From: CAZWKX01 sp964614095
GTDB taxonomy: Bacteria > Actinomycetota > Acidimicrobiia > Spongiisociales > UBA11373
Assembly: GCA_964614095.1 (NCBI GenBank)
Contig: CAZTJO010000024.1
Span: 1-26,505, forward strand
Reading direction: 5' to 3'
DNA length: 26,505 nt
Made by a program: the position numbers and the translations under genes. Numbering within the stretch: the first letter of the stretch is position 1; the number at the start of each line of letters is the position of its first letter. Under the pieces are notes generated by a model. It was given only the letters and a program-made list of their open reading frames with translations, did not search any database and was not told the DNA's origin. Of the stretch, positions 15,443 through 25,854 are shown one piece after another.

Positions 15443-15724
15443 CTAGGAGGCTGCCTTCCGAGATACGACGATCTGGCGCTCGCGGCGAACACGGCGGCGT
15501 TCGCGCTCGGACATGCCGCCCCAGATGCCGAACTTTTCACCGGTGCGGATGGCGAACTCGAGACAATCCTCACGGACCTGGCACTCACGGCAAATGCCCT
15601 TCGCCGTTCTGGTGGATGCCCCTCGTTCCGGAAAGAAGAGGTCGGCATTGGCGCCTTTGCAGTTGGCCTTGTCCTGCCAGGCAAGCTCGTCGAGAGCCAG
15701 AACCTTCTTGAGATCCTCCAGCAT
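15443..15724 (-). CDS. whiB: WhiB-family iron-sulfur transcription regulator (WhiB2/WhmD-like)
   Basis: A 93-residue WhiB protein. The four cluster-binding cysteines are C22, C45, C48 and C54 (C-x2-C-x5-C after the first). The turn motif is GIWGG (66-70). An Arg-rich C-terminal DNA-contact segment follows (SERERRRVRRER, 72-83). WhiB proteins carry an oxygen- and NO-sensitive [4Fe-4S] cluster and act with the primary sigma factor. The GIWGG-SERERRR ending and the FFPE motif (30-33) resemble the WhiB2/WhmD branch, which controls septation genes; that subtype call is tentative. ATG 15724 follows GGGGGCGAC. The frame remains open upstream but through the promoter region, so longer starts were discarded. 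It lies 200 bp downstream of sdhB with its own promoter. Confidence 0.95.
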   Translation of the reverse strand: MLEDLKKVLALDELAWQDKANCKGANADLFFPERGASTRTAKGICRECQVREDCLEFAIRTGEKFGIWGGMSERERRRVRRERQIVVSRKAAS

Positions 15725-15763
15725 GTCGCCCCCGAACAACACTGCCGTAATTATCTGAGTGTC

Positions 15764-15793
15764 ATTATCTCGCGCGGAGCGCGCGCATGTCAA
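15764..15793 (-). promoter_or_regulatory. whiB promoter with palindrome in the spacer
   Basis: On the minus strand a perfect -35 TTGACA (15793 to 15788) and a -10 GATAAT (15769 to 15764) are separated by 18 bp. It is the best primary-sigma promoter in the window. The spacer is almost wholly the near-palindrome CGCGCGCTCCGCGCG (15785 to 15771). A second GATAAT occurs 14 bp downstream (15755 to 15750). Transcription should begin near 15757, leaving a leader of about 33 bases. Confidence 0.7.
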
Positions 15794-15860
15794 AGAGAAA
15801 TACCCTTGAATCACAAGAATGTGATTCCTAATACCTGGCATTTTGCGCGCGAAGCGCGCG
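15771..15860. repeat. Paired GCGCGC palindromes flanking a third hairpin upstream of whiB
   Basis: Two 15-mers differing at one base, CGCGCGCTCCGCGCG (15785-15771, minus) and CGCGCGCTTCGCGCG (15860-15846, minus), are 75 bp apart centre to centre, close to seven helical turns. Each is a six-base-pair palindrome around three bases. Between them GAATCACA-AGAA-TGTGATTC (15808-15827) is a perfect 8-bp inverted repeat. None has a following T tract, so terminator function is unlikely. Operator use is inferred. Confidence 0.6.
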
Positions 15861-15884
15861 AATTCCGGTGTGACCGACAGCCGA

Positions 15885-15899
15885 AAACCCGATCCGGGA
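15885..15899 (-). terminator. Weak candidate terminator after sdhB
   Basis: On the minus strand CCCG-GAT-CGGG followed by TTTT lies 26-40 bases after the sdhB stop codon. The stem is only four base pairs, so it is a weak candidate, but it is the only stem followed by a T run in the gap between sdhB and whiB. Confidence 0.25.
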
Positions 15900-15924
15900 G
15901 GGCATCGTTGGGACGGGAATCTAT

Positions 15925-16688
15925 CTAGCGCTTCTGCCCGGCGAGTTTGCGATTCTTCCACTTGGCCCGCACAAAATCCCGGTTGAGCATGGCGATGAAG
16001 TCGATGCTGATGCTCTTTGGGCAGGCTGATTCACACTCGCCGTGATTGGTGCACGACCCGAAGAACCGCTCCATGGTCTCCACCATGGACTCGGCCCGGG
16101 ACCACCGCTCGGCCTGGCCCTGAGGCAGCAGCCCCAGGTGCGACACCTTCGCCGCGGTGAACAGCTGCGCCGCGCTGTTGGGACAAGCAGCCACACATGC
16201 GCCGCAACCGATGCAGGCGGCGGCATCCATAGCTGTCTCCGCCGCCTGCTTCGGCACCTGGATCGCATTGGCCTCCGGCGCACTGCCTGCAGTGACCGTG
16301 ATGTAGCCACCGGCCTCCATGATGCGGTCGAGAGGACTGCGGTCCACAACGAGATCCTTGATCACGGGAAAGGCCCGGGCCCGAAACGGCTCCACGACGA
16401 CGACGTCGCCATCGGAGAACTCCCTCATGTGGAGCTGGCAAGTGGACGTGCCGCGTTGCGGACCGTGGACCCGACCGTTGATCACCACCCCGCAGCTGCC
16501 GCAGATACCCTCCCGGCAGTCGTGCTCGAAAGCGATCGGCTCCTCGCCTGCGAGGGCGAGCCGATCGCTGAGAACGTCGAGCATCTCCAGAAACGAAATC
16601 TCGGGATTCACATCGGGCACGTCGTAGTCCTCGAACCGGCCCCGGCGGTCTGGACCGTCCTGCCGCCACACGCGCAAGGTCAGACGCA

Positions 16689-16689
<1 letters not shown>
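15925..16689 (-). CDS. sdhB: Succinate dehydrogenase iron-sulfur subunit
   Basis: A 254-residue electron-transfer subunit that carries electrons from the flavin to the quinone site. The [2Fe-2S] ligands are C58, C63, C66 and C84. The C-terminal domain has C159-x2-C162-x2-C165-x3-C169 and C213, C219 and C223, providing ligands for [4Fe-4S] and [3Fe-4S] clusters. The sequence is of the fumarate-reductase-like group typical of actinobacterial Sdh1 (mycobacterial Rv0247c-Rv0249c type). The ATG overlaps the sdhA stop by one base (TGATG), so translation is coupled. It is the last gene of sdhC-sdhA-sdhB. Confidence 0.96.
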
Positions 16690-18608
<1,919 letters not shown>

Positions 18609-18615
18609 CACGGCA

Positions 18616-19341
18616 TCACCCCACCAACCCCGCCTGCACGGCTATGGGGAAACTCAGATTGCCGCCGATCACAACAACGGTGAAGGCGATAGCGGCGTAA
18701 CGCCGCCAATCGTCGAATCGCGGGTGACTCCACCCAAGGCTCTGGAACAGGCTCCAGGTGCCGTGGTAGACGTGCAACCCCAGCAGCAGATTGGCCACCA
18801 CATAGAAGATCGCCACCGGAAGCCGTTGGAAGCTGGCCACCAGATTGTTGTACACGCTGCCGCGTACAAACTCACCCACTGCGGCCGGCTCGGCTCCCCA
18901 GGTGAGATCGGCGAGGTGAAACACGATGAACAGTGCGACGATCACCCCGCTCCAGCGCATGGTGCGCGACGCATAGCTGGCCACCATATAGTCGCGTTGG
19001 GCGTAGCGGCCCGCTCGAGCCTTCCAATTAGTGCAGGTCAACACGTAGGCGGCGTGGAGGTGGAGAGCAAACGAGACGACCAGCACGCTCCGCACCGCCC
19101 ACAGGACATGCGTGCGTGGAGCAAGGTTGCCGCCGAGCTCCCGCAGCGCCTCGCCGTAGTGGTCGATCGCCTCAGGCCCGATGTAGAGCTTCAGGTTCCC
19201 GATCATGTGCACCAGCAGGTAGCCGAGCAGCACGACGCCGGTGACGGCCATGACCCATTTCTTCCCCACCGACGATCGATAGAACTCGAGCGGCCACGGG
19301 AGCCTGCGACGTCCGGCCGCCGGCTTCTCTGAGGTCGTCAC
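18616..19341 (-). CDS. sdhC: Succinate dehydrogenase cytochrome b558 subunit
   Basis: A 241-residue membrane anchor with about five helices (roughly 30-50, 80-102, 128-150, 174-195 and 214-236). It is a fused anchor that does not need SdhD, and no sdhD is present. Candidate heme-ligand histidines are H45, H94, H96, H142, H190 and H193, consistent with a two-heme type. This type often reduces menaquinone, although the direction in this host cannot be told. GTG 19341 was chosen because GGAGG lies four bases upstream; the open frame beyond it (to 19431) has no family similarity. A -10-like CATAAT lies at 19374-19369. The gene is divergent from the SCP2 gene. Confidence 0.94.
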   Translation of the reverse strand: MTTSEKPAAGRRRLPWPLEFYRSSVGKKWVMAVTGVVLLGYLLVHMIGNLKLYIGPEAIDHYGEALRELGGNLAPRTHVLWAVRSVLVVSFALHLHAAYVLTCTNWKARAGRYAQRDYMVASYASRTMRWSGVIVALFIVFHLADLTWGAEPAAVGEFVRGSVYNNLVASFQRLPVAIFYVVANLLLGLHVYHGTWSLFQSLGWSHPRFDDWRRYAAIAFTVVVIGGNLSFPIAVQAGLVG

Positions 19342-19434
19342 CTGGCCTCCGCTGGTGCGTTCATCGTCATTATGGCGAGTCGGGCCGCGCTCGGCCCGGA
19401 GAGTGATTACCACAGGCCGAGAAGACCACACCCG

Positions 19435-19444
19435 TTGCTAGGCT
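19435..19444 (+). promoter_or_regulatory. Extended -10 promoter of the SCP2 gene
   Basis: TTGCTAGGCT contains TGC directly before TAGGCT, an extended -10 pattern. Transcription would begin near 19451, leaving a leader of about 20 bases that includes the AAAGGAG ribosome binding site. No -35 match was found, as is common for extended -10 promoters. Confidence 0.35.
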
Positions 19445-19471
19445 CGGCCGTGGAAGCCGAAAGGAGCCGAG

Positions 19472-19858
19472 TTGGCCAAATTCCTCACCAAAGAGTGGCT
19501 CGAAGCCCTCATCGTCACGGTGAACGCTCATGAGGGATTCATGAGCAAGATCGCTGACATCGATCTGACCCTCCAGTTCGAGATTCCCGACGCGCCCGAG
19601 GGCACGGAATCCACCTACCACATGCAGATCGTCGACGGTCGGCTGGCAGCGGCGGCGGGACCCGCAGAAGCACCCGATGCCACCATCACCAACGACTACG
19701 ACACCGCGGCGGCCATCTCCAAGGGAGATCTCAACACCCAGATGGCATTCATGACCGGGAAGCTCAAGGTAAGCGGCAACATGGCAAAGCTCATGATGAA
19801 TCAGGCCATGCTCGGCGAGTACGCCAAGGCAGCCGCTGGAGTCGAGGTCGAGTACTAG
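19472..19858 (+). CDS. SCP2 sterol-binding-domain protein
   Basis: A 128-residue single-domain protein of the SCP2 sterol-carrier fold, seen in the order of a beta-sheet half (TYHMQIVDGRLAAAAG, about 48-63), ATITNDYDTAAAISKGDLNTQMAFMTGKLKVSGNMAKLM (about 70-108) and a C-terminal helix. Such proteins bind lipids or fatty acyl chains in a hydrophobic tunnel. No signal peptide or enzyme domain is fused. The partner pathway is not indicated by neighbours. The start is TTG at 19472, decided by AAAGGAG five bases upstream; no nearby ATG gives a full domain. It is followed by a strong hairpin. Confidence 0.9.
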   Translation: MAKFLTKEWLEALIVTVNAHEGFMSKIADIDLTLQFEIPDAPEGTESTYHMQIVDGRLAAAAGPAEAPDATITNDYDTAAAISKGDLNTQMAFMTGKLKVSGNMAKLMMNQAMLGEYAKAAAGVEVEY

Positions 19859-19866
19859 GACATCAT

Positions 19867-19896
19867 CACGGGCCGCCGGAAGACCGGCGGCTCGTG
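19867..19896 (+). terminator. Hairpin after the SCP2 gene
   Basis: A 13-bp stem with one G·U pair (CACGGGCCGCCGG against CCGGCGGCTCGTG) closes an AAGA loop, starting eight bases after the SCP2 stop codon. There is no T tract. Its position and strength support a role in ending or protecting this mRNA. Confidence 0.65.
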
Positions 19897-19906
19897 AGAT
19901 GCAGGC

Positions 19907-19933
19907 GAGGGCGCACCAATGAGGTGCGCCCTC
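19907..19933 (-). terminator. Hairpin after the HU gene
   Basis: GAGGGCGCACC and GGTGCGCCCTC form a perfect 11-bp stem with a five-base loop. The stem begins three bases after the stop codon of the minus-strand HU gene. With the preceding SCP2 hairpin it separates the two convergent transcripts. No T tract is present. Confidence 0.65.
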
Positions 19934-19936
19934 CGA

Positions 19937-20212
19937 TCAGATGACTTCGTCTTTGAGGCCCTTGCCTGCCTTGAACTTCGGGGCATAGTGGGCCGGCTTG
20001 ATCGTGCTCTGGGAACGATCGCGTGGGTTGAAGACCTGGCGTGCCTTGACGAAACGCGCCTCAAAGCTTCCGAACCCGCTGATGGCGATCTTGTCACGCC
20101 GCTTCAGCGCATCGGTGATCGCGTCGAAGACAGCGTCCACAGCAACAGCGACGTCGGCCTTCGCAGCGCCGGTCCGAGCCGCTACGTCGTCGACGAGATC
20201 CTTCTTGTTCAT
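19937..20212 (-). CDS. hup: HU-family histone-like DNA-binding protein
   Basis: A 91-residue HU protein of standard length. The N-terminal helices (Asn-Lys-Lys-Asp-Leu-Val start) are followed by the HU core with ISGFGSFEARFVKAR (44-58), the DNA-bending arm around NPRDRSQSTIKP (62-73), and the end FKAGKGLKDEV. It lacks the long Lys/Ala-rich tail of mycobacterial and streptomycete HupB/HupS. It bends and compacts DNA. ATG 20212 is preceded by GGGAGGAG about nine bases upstream. The upstream region is AT-rich and repeat-containing. Confidence 0.96.
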   Translation of the reverse strand: MNKKDLVDDVAARTGAAKADVAVAVDAVFDAITDALKRRDKIAISGFGSFEARFVKARQVFNPRDRSQSTIKPAHYAPKFKAGKGLKDEVI

Positions 20213-20230
20213 GCTTCACTCTCCTCCCTC

Positions 20231-20270
20231 TTGTGAGTGAATCACAATCGTGTAACTGTAACAGTGAATC
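20231..20270 (-). promoter_or_regulatory. Control region of the HU gene with palindrome and direct repeats
   Basis: TTGTGA-GTGAA-TCACAA (20231-20247) is a perfect 6+6 inverted repeat just upstream of the ribosome binding site. TGTAAC occurs twice in tandem (20251-20262), and GTGAATC occurs at 20237-20243 and 20264-20270. On the minus strand TACAGT (20260 to 20255) is a possible -10, which would put the palindrome at the start of the transcript. The rest of the gap up to the mdh stop at 20366 shows no clear feature. Confidence 0.4.
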
Positions 20271-20365
20271 CGGCCAAAAGTGGCCATTTTGTGGGGAATC
20301 CGGCGACTGAGAGGCAATCAAGGAAGCCGCCGGCCCAGCTTCTATCGGGTCCGAGGAGGAGCGGG

Positions 20366-21301
20366 TCAGAGAGCGAGATCGTGGAGCTCGGCGGTTTTCA
20401 GACGCACCGCATCCGCGGCAGCTCGGAGCGCCGCCAGCTCATCGCTGGTCAGCGGGAGTTCTACGATCTCTTGTACCCCCCCGGCGCCGAGACGGGCCGG
20501 AACCCCCAAGTAGATGTCCGAGATGCCGTACTGGCCGGTCGTCCACGCACACACCGGCTGCAGATCACCGGAATCCTCGACGATGGCCCGTACCATCTTG
20601 GCCGCCGCCGCCGAGGGGGCATAGAAGGCGCTGCCCGTCTTGAGGAGGCCGACGATCTCGGCTCCCGCCCCTCGAGTGCGCTCCACCAGCCGGTCGATGG
20701 TGGCCCGGTCCAGCACCTCGGTCAGCGGCCGCCCCGCCACCGTGCACTGTGACGGCACCGGCACCATGGTCTCGCCGTGGCTCCCCAAGGTGAGCGCCTC
20801 AACATCGAGGATGTCCGTGCCGACGGCACCGGCAATCACACAAGAGAAACGGGCGCTGTCGAGATTGCCGGCCTGGCCCATCACCCGCCCCCTGGGAAGA
20901 CCGGAGATCTCGGCGGCCAGCGTCGTCATGTGGTCGAGCGGATTGGTGACCACAACAATCACCGTCTCCGGCGAGCGGGACATAATCTCTCGCGTCACCT
21001 CAGACACGATGCGGGCATTGGCCTCCAGCAGATCCATGCGGCTCATGCCGGGCCTGCGCGGCACCCCGGCAGTGATCACGACAACTTCGCTGTCGGCGGT
21101 GTCGTTGTAGTCGTTGGTGCCGACCACCTTGGTGCCGAAACGCTCCAGGCACCGGGCCTGATTCATGTCGAGGGCCAGGCCCTGTGGCCTTCCCTCGACG
21201 ATGTCCGTCAACACGATCTCGTCGACCAGACCCATCTCCGCCAGGCGCTGTGCCGTTGTCGACCCGTAGTTGCCGGCGCCCACAATCGTGATACGTCGCA
21301 T
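20366..21301 (-). CDS. mdh: Malate dehydrogenase (LDH-like type)
   Basis: A 311-residue NAD-dependent malate dehydrogenase interconverting malate and oxaloacetate in the TCA cycle. The Rossmann motif is GAGNYGS (8-14). Asp33 at the end of the second strand indicates NAD rather than NADP. The substrate loop is VPRRPGMSR (80-88). TNPLD is at 119-123. The catalytic His175 lies in GSHGETMVP, and Arg151 in LDSAR is a substrate arginine. The arginine-rich loop (not the Gln of lactate dehydrogenases) supports malate. ATG 21301 has GGAG five bases upstream. It follows icd by 47 bp on the same strand, so the two probably form a transcript. Confidence 0.95.
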   Translation of the reverse strand: MRRITIVGAGNYGSTTAQRLAEMGLVDEIVLTDIVEGRPQGLALDMNQARCLERFGTKVVGTNDYNDTADSEVVVITAGVPRRPGMSRMDLLEANARIVSEVTREIMSRSPETVIVVVTNPLDHMTTLAAEISGLPRGRVMGQAGNLDSARFSCVIAGAVGTDILDVEALTLGSHGETMVPVPSQCTVAGRPLTEVLDRATIDRLVERTRGAGAEIVGLLKTGSAFYAPSAAAAKMVRAIVEDSGDLQPVCAWTTGQYGISDIYLGVPARLGAGGVQEIVELPLTSDELAALRAAADAVRLKTAELHDLAL

Positions 21302-21348
21302 GGGATCTCCGTCTAGGCCGGAGAGCAAGCGTAGTGAGAACGCGCCGG

Positions 21349-22560
<1,212 letters not shown>

Positions 22561-22584
22561 GACGCTCCTTGCTGCTCGGAGAGG

Positions 22585-22590
22585 ATTATC
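22585..22590 (-). promoter_or_regulatory. -10 element of the icd-mdh transcript
   Basis: GATAAT on the minus strand, identical to the whiB -10, lies 25-30 bases before the icd ATG. Transcription would start near 22578, leaving a short leader with the ribosome binding site. No good -35 was seen 16-18 bp upstream. The remainder of the 155 bp gap up to the methyltransferase stop is GC-rich, with no clear feature. Confidence 0.4.
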
Positions 22591-22715
22591 GCGGCTCCCG
22601 ACGCCCAGACGCTTCGGAACCTGCACGTGTGCCGGGCCGGCATCACCATGCCGCCGCCGCCTTCGGCCACGGTGAGGCTCCGGATCCGCCGGCATCGGGC
22701 GGCAGCGTCGGCCCT

Positions 22716-23486
22716 TCAAGCCTCCAGCCGGGACGTGGTGTAGATCTCGACGACGTAGCCGGCTTCCACGGTGCCGGAACCTGCCGCGTGTTCGCTGAAC
22801 AGAGCGCCGGCCCTTCCGGCGACGACGTCCTGTTCGGCAGCCGGAAGCGCGGCGATGAAGCTGATGGAGAGCACCGCAGCAACAAAGGCAGAGCGTTCGA
22901 AGCGCCAGGAGTGCGGCAACTCCACTGCTTGCAGAGGCCCGAAGCCATCGAAGCTGTGCAACTCTCCTTGCCACGCCTTCGACCGGTGCGAAGGGGCGTC
23001 ACCTCTGTAGCCGTCGACGAGCGCCGACAGCGCCAGATGCAGCGGGTCGCTCTGGTCCCTCCGGTTCCACATCAGGCCGAGCCTGCCCCCGCGGAGCAGC
23101 ACCCGATACGCCTCGGCCAAGGCTCGGGGGCCATCAAACCAGTGGAATGCCTGGGCCGCGGTCACGGCGTCGGCAATGCCGTTGCCCAGCGGCAAGGCCT
23201 CAGCGGTGCCCGCCAGGACCTCGGCGCCGGGCGCCCGCCGCACCAGCAGGTCGCGCATCGCTCGCACCGGCTCGACGGCAACCACCCTGCCCACCCGACC
23301 CACCAGCTCGGCGGTGAGCCTTCCGGTGCCGGCGCCCACATCCACAACCACCGATCGTTCTCCGGCGCCGAGATCACGGAGCAGACGCTCCACAGCCTCC
23401 TTGGGGTAGCCGGGGCGTCCCCGTTCGTACTCGTCGCTCACGCCCTCATAGGCCCGGACCGCCGGGTACAGATCCTCTTCGGTCAC
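22716..23486 (-). CDS. Class I SAM-dependent methyltransferase
   Basis: A 256-residue methyltransferase. The SAM-binding motif I is VVDVGAGTGRLT (47-58), followed by an acidic strand end (VAVEP), a TAEALPL motif II region and AQAFHWFD. This pattern matches the broad family that includes trans-aconitate methyltransferase-like and yeast Crg1-like enzymes. The C-terminal third is a substrate-specific lid. Its substrate is not identifiable. The start is GTG at 23486 overlapping the folD stop as GTGA, with GGGGGA directly upstream, so it is translated with folD. It is the last gene before icd, but has an intergenic gap and a separate icd promoter. Confidence 0.85.
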   Translation of the reverse strand: MTEEDLYPAVRAYEGVSDEYERGRPGYPKEAVERLLRDLGAGERSVVVDVGAGTGRLTAELVGRVGRVVAVEPVRAMRDLLVRRAPGAEVLAGTAEALPLGNGIADAVTAAQAFHWFDGPRALAEAYRVLLRGGRLGLMWNRRDQSDPLHLALSALVDGYRGDAPSHRSKAWQGELHSFDGFGPLQAVELPHSWRFERSAFVAAVLSISFIAALPAAEQDVVAGRAGALFSEHAAGSGTVEAGYVVEIYTTSRLEA

Positions 23487-24340
23487 TCCCCCGCCCCCGC
23501 CTCCGCCGCTGCCACCGTGTTGGCCAGCAGGCTGGCGATGGTCATAGGCCCTACCCCACCGGGCACCGGGGTTATGGCCCCGGCGACTTCGACCACGCGG
23601 TCAAAATCGACGTCGCCGACGAGCCGGTCGTCGATCCGATTCGTACCCACATCGATGACCGTGGCGCCCGGTTTCACCTGTTCGGCACCGATAAGCCCGG
23701 CGCGACCTGCCGCCACCACAAGCAGATCGGCCCGGCGAGTCAGCTCGGACAGGTGACGCGTCCTGGTGTGGGCCAGGGTGACCGTGGCATCTCTTCCCTT
23801 GAGCCCAAGCATGATGGCAAGGGGCCGCCCCACCAGGAACGAGCGCCCCACGATCACCACAGAGGCCCCCTCGGTCACCACGCCGTAGTAGTCGAGGATG
23901 CGCAGGATTCCGCTCGGTGTGGCCGGCAGCAGCGCCGGTTTTCCCAACACGAGTCTTCCCAGGTTCACCGGGTGTAAACCATCGGCATCCTTGGCCGGGT
24001 CGATGGCATCGAGCACCGGCTCGGGGTCGAGACCCTCCGGTAGCGGAAGCTGCACGATGTAGCCGTCCACCTCATCGGCCTCGTTGAGTTCCTCCACCTG
24101 TGCCAGGACATCAGCCGGAGAGGCGTCGGCCGGGAGCTGTCGATCGAACGAGACCATCCCGGCCGCTGCCGCGGCCCGGTGCTTGTTGCGCACGTAGACC
24201 TGTGACGCGGCGTCGTCGCCCACCAGAACCGTGGCCAAACCCACCGATTTCCCCCGATTCGCCAGCGCGGCAACGCGCTCGGCCACCTCAGACCGCAGCT
24301 CGGCTGCCACTTCTTTGCCGGAGAGGATTCGAGCGCTCAA
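23483..24340 (-). CDS. folD: Methylenetetrahydrofolate dehydrogenase / cyclohydrolase
   Basis: A 285-residue bifunctional enzyme making 10-formyl-THF from methylene-THF, normally using NADP. Catalytic Lys53 lies in YVRNKHR (49-55). Other signatures: IVQLPLP near 94-100, PATPSGIL, VGRSFLVGRP and the C-terminal PVPGGVGPMT. The product is the formyl donor for PurN and PurH encoded upstream in the same operon. The start is a TTG at 24340, overlapping the purH stop as TTGA. There is no Shine-Dalgarno, so initiation probably relies on ribosomes finishing purH. The N-terminus starting here (MSARILSGKEVA) matches the family, which supports the unusual start. Confidence 0.95.
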   Translation of the reverse strand: MSARILSGKEVAAELRSEVAERVAALANRGKSVGLATVLVGDDAASQVYVRNKHRAAAAAGMVSFDRQLPADASPADVLAQVEELNEADEVDGYIVQLPLPEGLDPEPVLDAIDPAKDADGLHPVNLGRLVLGKPALLPATPSGILRILDYYGVVTEGASVVIVGRSFLVGRPLAIMLGLKGRDATVTLAHTRTRHLSELTRRADLLVVAAGRAGLIGAEQVKPGATVIDVGTNRIDDRLVGDVDFDRVVEVAGAITPVPGGVGPMTIASLLANTVAAAEAGAGE

Positions 24341-25854
24341 TGTTTGAAGTGCCTCCTGCCGGTGAACATGAGGGTGACGCCGCGTTCGTCGGCAGCGTCC
24401 ATAACCTCCTTATCCCGCTTCGATCCACCCGGTTCAACAACGGCAATTACTCCTGCATCGGCAAGGGTGTCGAGGCCGTCGCGAAAGGGGAAGAAGGCGT
24501 CACTGGCGGCCACTCCGCCCTTGGCTCGATCACCGGCCCGAGCCACAGCCCGCTCCGCCGCACCCACCCGGCTCTGGTCGCCGGCACCGACACCAACCGC
24601 GGCCCGGTGGCGAGCTACGACTATGGCGTTCGATTTGGTGTGTGCCGCCACCACCCAGGCAAAGCGGAGATCGGCGAGCGTCTCCTCAGCGGGGGGCGGA
24701 CCACCAGTGTGTGTCCATGCCCCAACATCGTCGTCGGGGCGGTCCCGTTCCTGCACCAGCAGGCCGCCCTCCACACGGCGCAGGTCGAGGTCGGCGGTTC
24801 CCGGGGGAGGTGCCTCCAAGGCTCTCAGGGCTGGACGAGAACTCAGAGCCTCGGCTGCTCCCTCCTCAAACCGGGGGGCAACCACCACCTCGATGAAACG
24901 CTCGGCCAAGGCCGCCGCCGTCTCGGCATCCAGCGGCACATTCACCGCCACCACCCCGCCGAACGCCGAAAGCGGGTCGCAGTCCCAGGCGGCGGAGAAA
25001 GCCTCACTCAGCGTGGCCCTCTCGGCGGCGCCGCATGCGTTGGTGTGTTTCAACACCACCGCCGCCGGAGTCCCCAGATCGTTGACGAGGCGGCACGCCG
25101 CCTCGGCGTCTACCAGATTATTGAAGGAAAGGGCCTTGCCCTGTACAAAGCGGGCCTGGGTCCACCAGCCGGTCCCGTCGGTGTAGGCGGCCGCCTCCTG
25201 GTGGGGGTTCTCACCGTATCGAAGGGTGCCTACGCGCTCCAAGGGCAGCACCAGGTAGTCGGGAAACCCATCACCGCCCAAGTAGTCGACGATGGCAGCA
25301 TCGTAGGCGGCGGTGCGAAACAGAGCACGGCGGGCCAGGGCGGCGCGAAGATCATCGTCCAGGCCGCCCGCCTCCACTGCCGCAGCCACCTCTTCGTACT
25401 GGTCGGGCGAGACGACCACACCGACCGAGCCGAAGTTTTTGGCCGCAGCGCGGACCATGGCCGGGCCTCCGATATCGATATGCTCGACGGCCTCAGCCAA
25501 AGTCGGATCACCGGCCACGGTCGCCTCAAAGGGATACAGGTTCACCACCACCAGCTGGAAGGGCTCGATGCCGTGGGTCTCCAGATCGAGGGTGTGGCTC
25601 GGGTTTGCCGGATCGGCCAGAATACCGCCGTGGATTCTGGGGTGGAGCGTCTTCACCCGCCCGCCGAGAATCTCCGGAGCCCCGGTCACATCCGAAACCG
25701 GCGTCACCGGCAGATGAGCCTCCCTGAGCATCAGCGCCGTGCCGCCGGACGAAACGATCTCGGCGCCGGCGGCGACGAGGCGGCGCACGAACGGGACCAA
25801 CTCGGTCTTGTCCGAGACCGAGACGAGAGCGCGCTTCACCGGGATGCGGGTCAT
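24337..25854 (-). CDS. purH: Bifunctional AICAR transformylase / IMP cyclohydrolase
   Basis: A 505-residue enzyme for the last two steps of IMP synthesis. The N-terminal cyclohydrolase (MGS-like) domain covers about 8-145, with GGRVKTLHPRIHGG (64-77) and IDIGGPAMVRAAAKN (126-140). The transformylase domain follows, with RYGENPHQ (212-219) and the catalytic KHTNACGAA (269-277). Near the C-terminus are KSNAIVVA and the family ending RHFKH. ATG 25854 was chosen over an ATG four codons earlier because GGAGAG sits upstream and ATGA overlaps the purN stop. Downstream folD overlaps by four bases. Confidence 0.96.
   Translation of the reverse strand: MTRIPVKRALVSVSDKTELVPFVRRLVAAGAEIVSSGGTALMLREAHLPVTPVSDVTGAPEILGGRVKTLHPRIHGGILADPANPSHTLDLETHGIEPFQLVVVNLYPFEATVAGDPTLAEAVEHIDIGGPAMVRAAAKNFGSVGVVVSPDQYEEVAAAVEAGGLDDDLRAALARRALFRTAAYDAAIVDYLGGDGFPDYLVLPLERVGTLRYGENPHQEAAAYTDGTGWWTQARFVQGKALSFNNLVDAEAACRLVNDLGTPAAVVLKHTNACGAAERATLSEAFSAAWDCDPLSAFGGVVAVNVPLDAETAAALAERFIEVVVAPRFEEGAAEALSSRPALRALEAPPPGTADLDLRRVEGGLLVQERDRPDDDVGAWTHTGGPPPAEETLADLRFAWVVAAHTKSNAIVVARHRAAVGVGAGDQSRVGAAERAVARAGDRAKGGVAASDAFFPFRDGLDTLADAGVIAVVEPGGSKRDKEVMDAADERGVTLMFTGRRHFKH

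Noticed and set aside
15771..15860. GCGCGC hairpins read as intrinsic terminators of sdhB
   Set aside because: No T tract follows either stem on the minus strand, and one lies between the -35 and -10 of the whiB promoter.
19342..19431. Longer N-terminus for sdhC
   Set aside because: It lacks a ribosome site and family similarity; the GTG at 19341 has GGAGG at the right distance.
20231..20247. CRP binding site before the HU gene
   Set aside because: The half-sites TGTGA and TCACA are present but separated by five bases rather than six, so the match to the known CRP site is not exact. Kept only as an unassigned palindrome.
22561..22974. Longer N-terminus for icd reaching into the methyltransferase gene
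   Set aside because: The extra residues are Arg/Gly/Cys-rich without similarity, and the ATG at 22560 has a strong ribosome site and the family N-terminus.
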